Below are positions 47,062 through 55,986 of a DNA stretch of 64,000 bases, piece after piece. Location of the stretch: the NCBI RefSeq assembly GCF_017352135.1, contig NZ_CP071456.1, positions 248,001 through 312,000 on the forward strand, read 5' to 3'. The number at the start of each line of letters is the position of its first letter. Position 1 is the first letter of the stretch. The notes under the pieces were generated by a model. The model worked only from the letters and a program-made list of their open reading frames with translations, had not been told where the DNA came from and ran no database searches. The translations under genes were made by a program, and so were the position numbers. This stretch comes from Rhizobium lentis. Lineage in GTDB: Bacteria; Pseudomonadota; Alphaproteobacteria; Rhizobiales; Rhizobiaceae.

Positions 47062-47883
47062 TTGAGGGCGGAGATTTCCTTTGGAAAATCCCTGATCGGG
47101 ATTTTATTCGTAGGACTGGCGGCTGTAGGCTGCACCACAACACCGAAGCCGGCGACGGCGCCGGCAAAGACCAAGACAACACAGGCTCAACCGAAAGTCA
47201 CTTTTAATTATACCGCTAAGGATCGCGACTGCTTGAAGCGCGCGATGTATTTCGAATCGCAGCATTCCGACGAGGACGGTTACATGGCCGTCGGAACCGT
47301 CGTCATGAACAGGCTCACATCAGGCGCCTATCCTCCATCGATCTGCGGCGTCGTCGCTCAGGAGAAGCAGTTTGCGCCCGGCGTCATGACGCGCGAAGTC
47401 AAGCCGCAGGCCGAACCGGAGCTTGCCACCGCGGCCGATGCGATCCTGCTAAAGGGCGCACGCCATCCAGCGGTGAAGGATGCGATGTTCTTCCACACCG
47501 ACGGGCTGAAATTCCCCTACAACAACATGCATTATGTGACGGTTGCCGGCGGCAACGCCTTCTACGAGAAGCGCGATTCCAACGGCATGCTTCAAACGCC
47601 GCCGCCGCTGCCTTCCTATGAGGTGGCGATGAATTATGTGCCGGGCGAAAGCATGCTGCCGCCGCAATTCGAGGCGCTGATCCCCTCGGCCGTTCCCGTT
47701 CCGCTGCCGGCGCCCGACCCCATGGCCACGGCAAGCACGGCACCGATGCAGATCACGGCGCCAGTGACGGCGCCTGAACCTTCGATCGAGCCTGAGCCGG
47801 GAATTCGGATCGCGATCCCCACCCCCCGCCCCGCCTATGACAGCGTCATGCTGCGTGGAGGCATGCCAATGACGGGCGGCTGA
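47062..47883 (+). CDS. SleB-like cell-wall hydrolase lipoprotein with TTG start
   Basis: The 273-residue frame begins at a TTG at 47062, set 9 bases after a perfect AGGAGG, which decides the start. A lipobox LAAVGC (C24) marks it as a lipoprotein. Residues about 55-170 form a hydrolase_2/SleB-like domain: DCLKRAMYFESQHSDEDGYMAVGTVVMNRLTSGAYPPSICGVVAQ with the catalytic Glu in MYFES, then FFHTDGLKFPYNNMHYVTVAGGNAFYEKR. A Pro-rich tail (VPVPLPAPDPMA ... VTAPEPSIEPEP) may span the wall. It probably cleaves peptidoglycan glycans in the periplasm. A palindromic element follows. Confidence 0.83.
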   Translation: MRAEISFGKSLIGILFVGLAAVGCTTTPKPATAPAKTKTTQAQPKVTFNYTAKDRDCLKRAMYFESQHSDEDGYMAVGTVVMNRLTSGAYPPSICGVVAQEKQFAPGVMTREVKPQAEPELATAADAILLKGARHPAVKDAMFFHTDGLKFPYNNMHYVTVAGGNAFYEKRDSNGMLQTPPPLPSYEVAMNYVPGESMLPPQFEALIPSAVPVPLPAPDPMATASTAPMQITAPVTAPEPSIEPEPGIRIAIPTPRPAYDSVMLRGGMPMTGG

Positions 47884-47909
47884 ACCAGCCGTTCCCAAGA
47901 ACGCTTAGA

Positions 47910-48006
47910 GCAATTCCAGCAAAAGTGTGTAACGGTTTTGCGTCCGGAATTGCGTGAAAACAAAGAGATAAAGCATTTCCGTGATTCGAAGAAAAACGGA
48001 AATGCT
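47910..48006. repeat. Dispersed palindromic element, two stem-loops
   Basis: The first palindrome has outer arms gcaattcc (47910-47917) and ggaattgc (47946-47953), with inner gcaaaa/ttttgc around gtgtgtaacg. The second pairs agcatttccgt (47972-47982) with acggaaatgct (47996-48006) perfectly. It lies between the convergent SleB-like gene and pepT and may serve as a terminator for both. Its first half shares the core aaaagtgtg..cggttttg with 27901-27947. Confidence 0.75.
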
Positions 48007-48022
48007 CTAGAGGCAAGCGCCT

Positions 48023-49255
48023 CTAAGCCCGTTCCTCCCAAACCTTCGCCAGTTCCACGATCGTTGCAACCGCTCTTTCCATGTCCTGCCGGCTCACCCA
48101 TTCGAGCGGCGAGTGGAAGGCATGGCCGCCGGCGAAGATGTTCGGGCATGGCAGCCCCATGAAGGAGAGGCGCGAGCCGTCCGTGCCGCCGCGAATGCTG
48201 CCGCGCACCGGCGTCATTCCGGCCCGGCGCACCGCTTCGATGGCATTGTCGACGATCTCCGGATGACGGTCGAGCACCAGCTTCATGTTGCGATACTGTT
48301 CCTTCACCTGGAAATGGTAGGTCGAGCCGGGATAGGCAGCCAGTACCTCCTTGACGATGGCTTCCAGCATCGCCTCTTTCTCCGCCAGCCCCTTGTCGGT
48401 GAAGTCGCGGATGATGAAGCTCAGCGCCGCTTTCTCCATCGAGCCGGTCACCCCGACCGGATGGATGAAACCTTCCCTGCCCTCGGTGGTCTCGGGTGCA
48501 ATCTCCTTCGGCAGACGATCGATGATGGCGCCGGCGATCTTGATGGCGTTTTCCATGCGGTCTTTGGCGAAACCGGGATGGATCGCCACGCCCGATATGC
48601 TGATTTCGACGCCATCGGCCGAAAAGGTCTCGTCCTCGATATGGCCTGATGTCTCGCCATCCATCGTATAGGCGAAGTCGGCACCGAGCTTCTTCAGGTC
48701 GACCTTGTTGACCCCGCGCCCGACCTCCTCGTCGGGCGTGAACAGGATCTTGATCGTCCCGTGCCGGATATCGGGATTGCCGACGAGAATCGCCGCCGCC
48801 GTCATGATTTCCGCCAGCCCCGCCTTATCGTCGGCGCCGAGCAAGGTGGTGCCGTCGGTCGTGACGATGTCGTTGCCGATCTGATTCATCAGTTCGGGAT
48901 GCTCGGAAACACGAATCACTCGGCTCGGATCGCCGGAAAGCCGGATATCACCACCAGCATAATTCCTGATGACCTCAGGCTTGACGTCGGTGCCGCTGAA
49001 ATCGGGCGCCGTGTCCATATGCGAACAGAAACAGATGACCGGCACCGTCTTGTCGCTATTGGCCGGAATGGTCGCATAGACATAGCCGTGCTCGTCGAGA
49101 TGGGCGTCCGCAAGGCCGATCTTCAGCAGTTCGTCGACCAGCAGCCGGCCGAGATCCTTCTGCTTGCCGGTGGTCGGCTGCGTCGACGAGGACGGATCGG
49201 ATTGCGTGTCGATAACGACATAACGGAGAAAGCGGTCGAGAACGGTGTCGGTCAT
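48023..49255 (-). CDS. pepT: Peptidase T (tripeptide aminopeptidase)
   Basis: The 410-residue protein starts at the ATG at 49255 (MTDTVLDRFLRYV); the in-frame extension to 49312 lacks similarity. It has the M20B di-zinc peptidase motifs: VICFCSHMDTAPDFSGTDVKP (metal His and Asp), TTDGTTLLGADDKAGLAEIMTAA (bridging Asp), LFTPDEEVGRG (catalytic Glu pair), MDGE, and the final GGTDGSRLSFMGLPCPNIFAGGHAFHS with a metal His. PepT removes the N-terminal residue of tripeptides in the cytoplasm. It stands alone, convergent with the SleB-like gene. Confidence 0.94.
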   Translation of the reverse strand: MTDTVLDRFLRYVVIDTQSDPSSSTQPTTGKQKDLGRLLVDELLKIGLADAHLDEHGYVYATIPANSDKTVPVICFCSHMDTAPDFSGTDVKPEVIRNYAGGDIRLSGDPSRVIRVSEHPELMNQIGNDIVTTDGTTLLGADDKAGLAEIMTAAAILVGNPDIRHGTIKILFTPDEEVGRGVNKVDLKKLGADFAYTMDGETSGHIEDETFSADGVEISISGVAIHPGFAKDRMENAIKIAGAIIDRLPKEIAPETTEGREGFIHPVGVTGSMEKAALSFIIRDFTDKGLAEKEAMLEAIVKEVLAAYPGSTYHFQVKEQYRNMKLVLDRHPEIVDNAIEAVRRAGMTPVRGSIRGGTDGSRLSFMGLPCPNIFAGGHAFHSPLEWVSRQDMERAVATIVELAKVWEERA

Positions 49256-49474
49256 ATCAATCCAGTCCAGTGAGATCCCCCGAGGATATAGCCCTCCCGG
49301 GTGATGCGGCAAAAGATTTCTCCGGTCGGCGAATACGCCGGCAGCTCCATCGACGGAGCACAGGATAGTCTGGTTCGCTCAAAGGCGGGTCAGGATATCG
49401 CTGCGGTCTTGAACAAGCGCTCGCCATTTCCAATATTTTTTCGGGATCAAGCTGGCATCGAAAGGAGGAAAAAA

Positions 49475-49789
49475 ATGCCGCTGAACGATGTGCTCTGGAC
49501 TCGTCCAGTGACGGTCCGGCTGCAGTGCGGCCTGGAACGAACTTTTACCGGCGTCTATGATGCCTTGGATTTCTTGGAAAATGAATGGCCACTCGGCCAC
49601 GGGGAGCGCCACAGGCGCGCCGTCAAAACCTGTCGCGGCGCCCTCAACCGGGTTATTGCGCCGCTGATTGCACGGGAGGCTTTCATGGCTGCGTGCGTCG
49701 AGGCCGGCATGCCGGCAGTCGTGGCTCCCTGGCAGATGCAGGCCGCCAGCCGTCCGGTGCGACCCAGGCGTGCCGCTGCACTCCGCTAA
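49475..49789 (+). CDS. DUF982 domain small protein
   Basis: The 104-residue protein starts at the ATG at 49475, with AAAGGAGGAAAAAA upstream, an excellent ribosome site. The DUF982 pattern is clear: WTRPVTVRLQCGLERTFTGVYDALDFLENEWPLGHGERHRRAVKTCRGALNRVIAPLIAREAFMAACVEAG. This short family is multicopy in Rhizobiales and has no assigned function. The C-terminus (PRRAAALR) is basic. It is encoded divergently from pepT, with 219 bases between the starts. Confidence 0.8.
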   Translation: MPLNDVLWTRPVTVRLQCGLERTFTGVYDALDFLENEWPLGHGERHRRAVKTCRGALNRVIAPLIAREAFMAACVEAGMPAVVAPWQMQAASRPVRPRRAAALR

Positions 49790-50251
49790 GGGCGGAGCCC
49801 CCGGAGGTGGCGTTACGAACTTCGAGACATGCGCGGCCCCGGCGGGAGCCGCGCCGGCACGATAGCCGGGTTAGCGAATGGATTTGAAAGCAGCGCAATT
49901 CTTGAGCAAAGAGTTGAGGTTGCTCCCGCGCAGCGAAATGGCCGCCTCGCTCCGCCTGATATCGGCTCCAGCTCTCAGGTGCCATGAAGCGTTAGGCGGT
50001 CGAAGTATCACACATGTTTCCGGTCGGGGTCTGTTCTGTTACAAAATGTGGCTTAGCAGTGCTTAGATACGCGATCATACGATGGCGCGGGGACAGGTCG
50101 TTGCTGTCCTTGACAACCAAAATCATGATTGCCGCCGGCATCGATGGAATTTATGGCCATGCCCCTTCCCTTTCAGGAATATGGCAGGTCGCCCGGCGTT
50201 GGAACAACGATGTGCGCAATTTCGTTGTGGAGCGAATGTCCGGGAACAGCC
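49790..50251. other. Gap upstream of ligD without a supported gene
   Basis: No supported coding frame exists in these 462 bases. The first 80 bases are G+C-rich, with repeated gccggc / ggagcc blocks. A short frame at 49878 lacks a ribosome site. The ligD promoter likely lies in 50080-50240. In-frame sequence upstream of the ligD ATG stays open to 50129 but is not LigD-like. Confidence 0.4.
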
Positions 50252-52900
50252 ATGGCCAGCGACAAGCTATCGAGCTACCGATCGAAACGCGATTTCCAGA
50301 AGACCGCTGAGCCCAGCGGTGAACGGCGCATCAAAAAGAGCAACCGCCGCCGCTTTGTGATTCAGAAGCACGATGCGACACGTCTGCATTACGACCTGCG
50401 GCTCGAGCTAGACGGCGTGTTCAAGAGCTGGGCTGTCACCAAAGGTCCATCGCTCGATCCGCACGACAAGCGCCTGGCCGTCGAGGTCGAGGATCATCCG
50501 CTCGATTATGGCGACTTCGAAGGCACGATTCCGAAAGGCCAATATGGCGGCGGCACGGTCATGTTGTGGGATCGCGGCTATTGGGAGCCGGAGGGAAAGA
50601 AGAGCCCTGAACAGGCGCTTGCCAAGGGCGACTTCAAGTTCACCCTCGAAGGCGAGCGCCTGCACGGCAGCTTCGTGCTTGTGCGCATGCGCAACGATCG
50701 CGAGCGCAGCAAGCGCACCAATTGGCTGTTGATCAAGCATCACGACGAGTTCTCGGTGGAGGAGAACGGTGCTTCCATCCTGGAAGAGAACGTCACCTCG
50801 GTGGCTTCAGGACGCAGCATGGAAGAGATCGCAGCCGGCAAGGGGCGTAAACCGAAGCCCTTCATGGTGGAGGGCGGCAAGGTGCAGGCGGATGCCGTCT
50901 GGGACAGCAACCACGGACTGGCCGCAGAGGAGCGGCAGTCGGAGGCGAAAGGCGGAAAGCGCGCCGGCGCCGCAACGGCGGTTTATCTTCCGGGCTTCAT
51001 CGCGCCGCAGCTCTGCCAGAAGCTGGAGCGGCCGCCCGGCGGGGACGGTTGGATCCACGAGATCAAGTTCGATGGATATCGCATTCAGATGCGGGTGATC
51101 GACGGCGAGGCGACGCTGAAAACCAGAAAAGGTCTCGACTGGACGGCCAAGTACCCCGAGATCGCCGGGGCGGCGTCCGCGCTTCCAGACTGCATAATCG
51201 ATGGTGAGATATGCGCTCTCGATGAGCACGGCGCGCCCGACTTCGCCGCGCTTCAGGCGGCGCTGTCGGAAGGCAAGACCGGCGACCTCGTCTACTTCGC
51301 CTTCGATCTGCTCTATGACGGCGGCGAGGATTTCCGCCTCAAGCCCCTCACGGAGCGAAAGATGCGATTGCAGGAACTCCTCACGGAGGCCGGCAATGAC
51401 CCTCGCATCCGCTACGTCGAGCATTTTACAGGCGGCGGCGACGCCGTGCTCAGGTCGGCATGCAAGCTATCGCTGGAAGGCATCGTGTCGAAAAAGGCCG
51501 ATGCCGCCTATCAGTCCGGGCGAACGGAAAGCTGGGCGAAATCGAAATGCCGTGCGGGGCACGAGGTGGTCATCGGCGCCTATGCCAAGACCAACGGCAA
51601 GTTTCGTTCGCTTCTCGTCGGCGTCTTCAGCGAGGATCATTTCGTCTATGTCGGCCGTGTCGGAACCGGATATGGCGCCAGGAAGGTTGAAACGCTGCTT
51701 CCGAAGCTGAAGGCGCTGGAGACGGCGAAGTCGCCGTTCACCGGTATCGGCGCTCCGAAGAAGCAGGCTGAGGTGGTCTGGGTGAAGCCGGAGCTTGTCG
51801 CCGAGATCGAATTCGAGGGCTGGACCGCCGATGGCCTCGTCCGGCAGGCGGCCTTTAAAGGCTTGCGCGAGGACAAGGCTGCCAGGGAAGTCGAGGCGGA
51901 GCGACCGCTAAGATCCTCGAGAACCGAAGTTGTAGAGCCGACCCCGAGGGCCATACAAACACCAGCGCGCCGCAGGGGCCAGAAGGCCGATGTCATGGGT
52001 GTGCTCATTTCAAACCCGGACAAGCCATTGTGGCCGGACGTCAACGGTGGTGATCCGGTAACAAAGGAAGAATTGGCCCGCTATTACGAGGCGGTCGGCG
52101 ACTGGATGATCGAGCACCTCAAGGGCAGGCCCTGCTCCATCATCCGTGCTCCGGATGGAGTTGGTGGCGAGCAGTTCTTCCAGCGTCATGCGATGCCGGG
52201 GCAATCCAAACTGCTCGAATTGATCAAGGTATTTGGCGACAAGAAGCCATATCTGCAGATTGATCGCATCGAAGGACTTGCTGCGGTTGCCCAGATCGCG
52301 GCTGTCGAGCTCCACCCGTGGAACTGTGAACCCGGGCAGCCGGAAGTGCCTGGCCGCCTGGTATTCGATCTTGATCCCGGTCCCGACGTCCCATTTTCCA
52401 CGGTCGTTGCCGCTGCCCGCGAAATGCGCGATCGGCTGGAAGACCTCGGATTGACCAGCTTCTGCAAGACGACGGGCGGCAAGGGCTTGCATGTCGTAAC
52501 CCCGCTTGCTGTCAACAAACGAAAACCGTTGTCATGGCCCGAAGCAAAGGCCTTCGCGCACGACGTCTGCCAGCAGATGGCCCGAAACAACCCCGATCTC
52601 TATCTGATCAAAATGACCAAGAGCCTGCGGGGCGGTCGCATTTTCCTTGATTACCTGCGCAACGATCGCATGGCGACGGCGGTCGCTCCGCTCTCCCCCC
52701 GAGCCCGCCCGGGCGCCACGGTGTCTATGCCTCTGACGTGGACGCAGGTGAAATCGGATCTTGACCCGAAAAGGTTCACGATCCGAACCGTGCCTGCCCT
52801 GCTATCGAAGTCGTCCGCCTGGAAGGATTATTGTGAGGGACAGCGTCCCTTGGAGCAGGCGATCAAGAAGCTCGGCCGAACCGGCAAACATGCCGCCTGA
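50252..52900 (+). CDS. ligD: LigD, multifunctional ATP-dependent DNA ligase of NHEJ
   Basis: The 882-residue protein starts best at the ATG at 50252 ([15 protein letters not shown]). Domains in order are: 3'-phosphoesterase (about 30-165, with [28 protein letters not shown] and [25 protein letters not shown]); ligase adenylation plus OB fold (about 255-545, nucleotidyl lysine K272 in [22 protein letters not shown]); and primase-like polymerase (about 585-870, catalytic D706 and D708 in [21 protein letters not shown]). It processes and seals double-strand breaks with Ku. A basic linker separates ligase and polymerase. The facing ku operon ends 65 bases away. Confidence 0.95.
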   Translation: MASDKLSSYRSKRDFQKTAEPSGERRIKKSNRRRFVIQKHDATRLHYDLRLELDGVFKSWAVTKGPSLDPHDKRLAVEVEDHPLDYGDFEGTIPKGQYGGGTVMLWDRGYWEPEGKKSPEQALAKGDFKFTLEGERLHGSFVLVRMRNDRERSKRTNWLLIKHHDEFSVEENGASILEENVTSVASGRSMEEIAAGKGRKPKPFMVEGGKVQADAVWDSNHGLAAEERQSEAKGGKRAGAATAVYLPGFIAPQLCQKLERPPGGDGWIHEIKFDGYRIQMRVIDGEATLKTRKGLDWTAKYPEIAGAASALPDCIIDGEICALDEHGAPDFAALQAALSEGKTGDLVYFAFDLLYDGGEDFRLKPLTERKMRLQELLTEAGNDPRIRYVEHFTGGGDAVLRSACKLSLEGIVSKKADAAYQSGRTESWAKSKCRAGHEVVIGAYAKTNGKFRSLLVGVFSEDHFVYVGRVGTGYGARKVETLLPKLKALETAKSPFTGIGAPKKQAEVVWVKPELVAEIEFEGWTADGLVRQAAFKGLREDKAAREVEAERPLRSSRTEVVEPTPRAIQTPARRRGQKADVMGVLISNPDKPLWPDVNGGDPVTKEELARYYEAVGDWMIEHLKGRPCSIIRAPDGVGGEQFFQRHAMPGQSKLLELIKVFGDKKPYLQIDRIEGLAAVAQIAAVELHPWNCEPGQPEVPGRLVFDLDPGPDVPFSTVVAAAREMRDRLEDLGLTSFCKTTGGKGLHVVTPLAVNKRKPLSWPEAKAFAHDVCQQMARNNPDLYLIKMTKSLRGGRIFLDYLRNDRMATAVAPLSPRARPGATVSMPLTWTQVKSDLDPKRFTIRTVPALLSKSSAWKDYCEGQRPLEQAIKKLGRTGKHAA

Positions 52901-52965
52901 CAGGGCGAGTATTGCGGCATAGGTGGCAGTTGGCTCTTGCGAGATCTTGATCGCGTTGCGGGATT

Positions 52966-54027
52966 TCACGGAATCGCAGGGGCATCAGTCATATCAAAGA
53001 CGGCTGCGTTATCCTGGATTTCGCGGAGGCCCTTGTAGGAGGGGTGTCGCAGGCTGCCCTCATGCGTCCAGCCGCGAAATTCGACTTCGGCGATCAGGGT
53101 TGGCTGCGAAAAGACGAGGCGCTTTCCTTTGAGCGGCACAACAGGTTTTTTCGTCTGGAGGCGGTTCAATGTCTTGCGCAGATATTCCGCCTCCGTTCGA
53201 TTGAAGCCTGTGCCGACAGAGCCGACATAGATCCAGTCGTGACCGTTTCGACCCGCAAGCAAAAGACTGCCGAGTCCGCCGCGGTTGCTGGCGGATTCCT
53301 CGTACCCGACGATCATGAAACTTTCGCTCTGAACGCACTTGATCTTCTGCCAGTCCCCCAGACGACCACTGCGGTAAGGGCTGTCCCTGTGCTTTGCGAT
53401 GATGCCTTCCAGGCCGCGATCGCATGCGTGCTCGAGCAGTTCCTCGCCACCCAAATCCAGGTCTTGCGAGAACCGAATGGCGCCAGCGTCGGTCTCAGGA
53501 ATCAGATCTTCGAGAAGGTGGCGGCGGACCGACAGCTCGGTGCGCGTCAGGTCGTGACCGTCGAGATACAATAGATCGAAGGCGTAGAAGACGGATTCGG
53601 TCGAAATCCGTTTGCCGCCCCTTCCGCCGAGCGAGCGCTGCAACGCTCCAAAGTCCGAGCGACCCTCTTCATCAAGGACGACAGCTTCTCCGTCGAGAAT
53701 GCAGCGTGTTACACCGAGCTCCTTTGCCCCTGCGGCGATATTTGGAAAACGGTGGGTCCAGTCATGGCCGCCACGGGTGAGAATGCGAATACCTTTCGGC
53801 TCGATGTGGAGCGCCAATCGGTAGCCGTCCCACTTCACCTCATAGAGCCAGTCCGGCCCTTGCGGCACCGTCTGCTTCAGCAAGGCCAGGCATGGCTCCA
53901 CTCTGGACGGCATTGCATCGAACGGCAGGTTCGGCTGGTCGGGATCACGGCGACGGACAGGTCGCGATTGTATGGAAGAACCGGAGTCGCGAAGGAGGGG
54001 GGCGGAAGGGCGCCGTGGTTTGGTCAT
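52966..54027 (-). CDS. Stand-alone ATP-dependent DNA ligase (LigC/LigD ligase-domain type)
   Basis: The 353-residue protein has only the adenylation and OB-fold domains of the LigD type. The nucleotidyl lysine is K65 in YEVKWDGYR. Other motifs are RCILDGEAVVLDEEGRSDFGALQ, VFYAFDLLYLDGHDLT, GLEGIIAKHRDSPYRSGRLGDWQKIKC and LIAEVEFRGWTHEGSLRHPSYKGLRE. It lacks the nuclease and polymerase domains. It starts 3 bases after a ku gene, so it is part of the ku operon, and may act with Ku at breaks or nicks that do not need end processing. Confidence 0.92.
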   Translation of the reverse strand: MTKPRRPSAPLLRDSGSSIQSRPVRRRDPDQPNLPFDAMPSRVEPCLALLKQTVPQGPDWLYEVKWDGYRLALHIEPKGIRILTRGGHDWTHRFPNIAAGAKELGVTRCILDGEAVVLDEEGRSDFGALQRSLGGRGGKRISTESVFYAFDLLYLDGHDLTRTELSVRRHLLEDLIPETDAGAIRFSQDLDLGGEELLEHACDRGLEGIIAKHRDSPYRSGRLGDWQKIKCVQSESFMIVGYEESASNRGGLGSLLLAGRNGHDWIYVGSVGTGFNRTEAEYLRKTLNRLQTKKPVVPLKGKRLVFSQPTLIAEVEFRGWTHEGSLRHPSYKGLREIQDNAAVFDMTDAPAIP

Positions 54028-54030
54028 CGC

Positions 54031-54849
54031 TTAATGTCTGCCAGGTCGGTTCTCGGCATCGACGGATTTACGCAGGGCGTCCATGATGTTGATGACGTTG
54101 CTGGGAGCCGGCTCGACTTTTCCCTTGCCCTTGGACTTGGCTCCGACAGGCTTTTTCATCTGTTTCTTCTTGGATTCGATAAGATCAAGCAGCCTATCCT
54201 GCACCGGATCGGATACCATCTTCGGGTTCCAGTGCTGCGTCTGCTTTTTGATGAGCTGTTGAACGAGCGGCATCATCTTGCTGTCCGCCGGCTGATCGTC
54301 GACACGTTCGAAATAACTATCGGCGCCGCGGACTTCGTCACCGTAACGCAGGGTCCAAAGGACGATGCCCTTCCCACGTGGCTCCAGCATCACGGCGCGC
54401 TCGCGGCGGGCAATCACCAGCCGCGAGATCCCGACCATGTCCTCGGCCGCCATCGCATCGCGGATCACCGAGAATGCCTCTTGGCCGACCGGATCGTCAG
54501 GCGAAAGATAATAGGGCGTGTCGAGCCATATCCAGTCGACGCCGTTGCGCGGTGTAAAGACCTCGATATCGATCGTCTTGGTGCTTTCGAGCGCGACGTT
54601 CTCCAGTTCCTCGTCTTCCAGCATGACATATTCGTTCTCGCCACGCTGATAGGCTTTCACTTCATCTTCATCCTTCACGTCCTTGCCGGTGACGGCATCG
54701 ACATAGTGGCTGATCACTCGGTTCTGGGTTGCGCGATTGAGCGTGTGGAAGCGCACCTTCTCGTTTTCGGACGTGGCCGGCATCATCTGCACCGGGCAGG
54801 TGACAAGCGACAGCTTCAGGTAACCTTTCCAGTATGGCCGGATTGCCAT
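54031..54849 (-). CDS. ku: Ku-family NHEJ end-binding protein (second gene of operon)
   Basis: The 272-residue protein is a bacterial Ku homodimer or heterodimer subunit: AIRPYWKGYLKLSLVTCPVQMMPATSENEKVRFHTLNRATQNRV at the start, the central YEMVMLEDEELENVALESTKTIDIEVF-type segment, and LDTPYYLSPDDPVGQEAFSVIRDAM. The C-terminus is short and lysine-rich (SKKKQMKKPVGAKSKGKGK). Ku encircles DNA ends and recruits LigD. It starts 12 bases after the first ku gene and is 3 bases before the ligase gene. Two different Ku chains in one operon suggest a heteromer or a specialised pair. Confidence 0.93.
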   Translation of the reverse strand: MAIRPYWKGYLKLSLVTCPVQMMPATSENEKVRFHTLNRATQNRVISHYVDAVTGKDVKDEDEVKAYQRGENEYVMLEDEELENVALESTKTIDIEVFTPRNGVDWIWLDTPYYLSPDDPVGQEAFSVIRDAMAAEDMVGISRLVIARRERAVMLEPRGKGIVLWTLRYGDEVRGADSYFERVDDQPADSKMMPLVQQLIKKQTQHWNPKMVSDPVQDRLLDLIESKKKQMKKPVGAKSKGKGKVEPAPSNVINIMDALRKSVDAENRPGRH

Positions 54850-54861
54850 GGCAACCTCCGA

Positions 54862-55761
54862 TCACCCGGCGCGGCGCTGGTGGGCGCCACCGGGGCTGCG
54901 TGATTTCGTCGTCGACGCGCGCGCGGCCTTCTGCCTGCTCTTTCCGGCATTGGCATTTGCAGCGGTGCGCTTCGTTTTGGCCGGCGTCGCCATGCCGGCG
55001 CTTTCGCGCAGCGCCTGTAACAGGTCGTTGGGTTTCGCAGCCGGCGGCGCCTTCTTCTTTGGCAAGCTGCGGCCTTCGATCTTGGCCTTTACCAATTCGG
55101 CGACGGCGGCTTCGTAACGGTCGTCGAATTGCTTCGGATCGAACTCGCCCTTCTTGGTGTTGATGATGTGCTTGGCAAGCTCCAGCATCTCGCCTTCAAT
55201 CTTGAGATCCGGCATCTCCTCGAAAGCCTTCTCGGAGGAGCGGACCTCGTAATCGAAGTTCAAAGTGGAGCCGATCAGCCCCTTGCCATGGGGGCGGATG
55301 AGGAGGGTTCGCAGGCGCCGGAACAGCACCGTCCGGGCGATAGCCGCGACCTTGGCCTTCTTCATGCCATCCCTGAGGAGCTTGAAAGCGTCGCTGCCCA
55401 TCGTGTCGGGAGCCAGATAATAAGGCTTGTCGAAATAGACGTCGTCGACCTCGTCACAAGGAATGAAGGCCTCCACCTTCAGCGTTTTGTCGCTTTCAGG
55501 TATGGCGGCCGCGACCTCCTCGGGCTCGAGGACGACGTAGCGCCCATCTTCGATCTCGAAACCCTTGACCTGGTCCTCGCGTTCGACCGGATCGCCGGTC
55601 TCGCCGTCCACAAATTCCCGGCGGACGCGGTTGCCGGTCTTCCTGTTCAGAGTATGAAATGCGATACGCTCGGATGTGGAGGCGGCGGTATAGAGCGCCA
55701 CCGGGAAAGCCACCTCTCCGAACTTGATAAAGCCTTTCCAATTCGCTCTCGGGGCAACCAT
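54862..55761 (-). CDS. ku: Ku-family NHEJ end-binding protein with basic tail (first gene of operon)
   Basis: The 299-residue Ku starts at the ATG at 55761 (MVAPRANWKGFIKFGEVAFPVALYTAAS); the upstream in-frame residues are not Ku-like. The core holds ERIAFHTLNRKTGNRVRREFVDGETGDPVE, PCDEVDDVYFDKPYYLAPD and LIRPHGKGLIGSTLNFDYEVR. The last 55 residues are a lysine/arginine/alanine-rich tail, longer than that of the next gene, likely binding DNA. The two Ku chains differ in sequence and tail, so they are paralogues rather than a fresh duplication. Confidence 0.93.
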   Translation of the reverse strand: MVAPRANWKGFIKFGEVAFPVALYTAASTSERIAFHTLNRKTGNRVRREFVDGETGDPVEREDQVKGFEIEDGRYVVLEPEEVAAAIPESDKTLKVEAFIPCDEVDDVYFDKPYYLAPDTMGSDAFKLLRDGMKKAKVAAIARTVLFRRLRTLLIRPHGKGLIGSTLNFDYEVRSSEKAFEEMPDLKIEGEMLELAKHIINTKKGEFDPKQFDDRYEAAVAELVKAKIEGRSLPKKKAPPAAKPNDLLQALRESAGMATPAKTKRTAANANAGKSRQKAARASTTKSRSPGGAHQRRAG

Positions 55762-55986
55762 TTCGTACGCGCTCCTGCCGCAACCAGTGCGAGTCAACCG
55801 AATCACTTTACGATTGGTTCCGAATCAAAACGAATCAAATTTCAATAGCTTAGAGAGAATGATTCACGCGTTTTCCGAGTCTCGCCTATCCCCTTGAATC
55901 CGATTGATCTTTTTTTAGCCAGGTGTCTTTGCGATAGGAACAACCAGAGACAGGGACGCCTGAGGCGTGATTCTGGGCTCGATTCC
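55762..55986 (-). promoter_or_regulatory. Promoter region of the ku-ku-ligase operon, with direct repeats
   Basis: Just upstream of the first ku gene (minus) are three direct copies of gattcg with flanking T/A (reverse-strand tgattcg), in cgaatcac (55799-55806), cgaatcaaaa (55821-55830) and cgaatcaaat (55831-55840), spaced 22 and 10 bases. They may be a regulator site. A small 13-bp palindrome acgcctgaggcgt is at 55956-55968, near the end of the neighbouring ATPase gene. Confidence 0.4.

Noticed and set aside
49878..50066. 62-codon frame upstream of ligD
   Set aside because: No ribosome site and no recognisable composition; better treated as noncoding.
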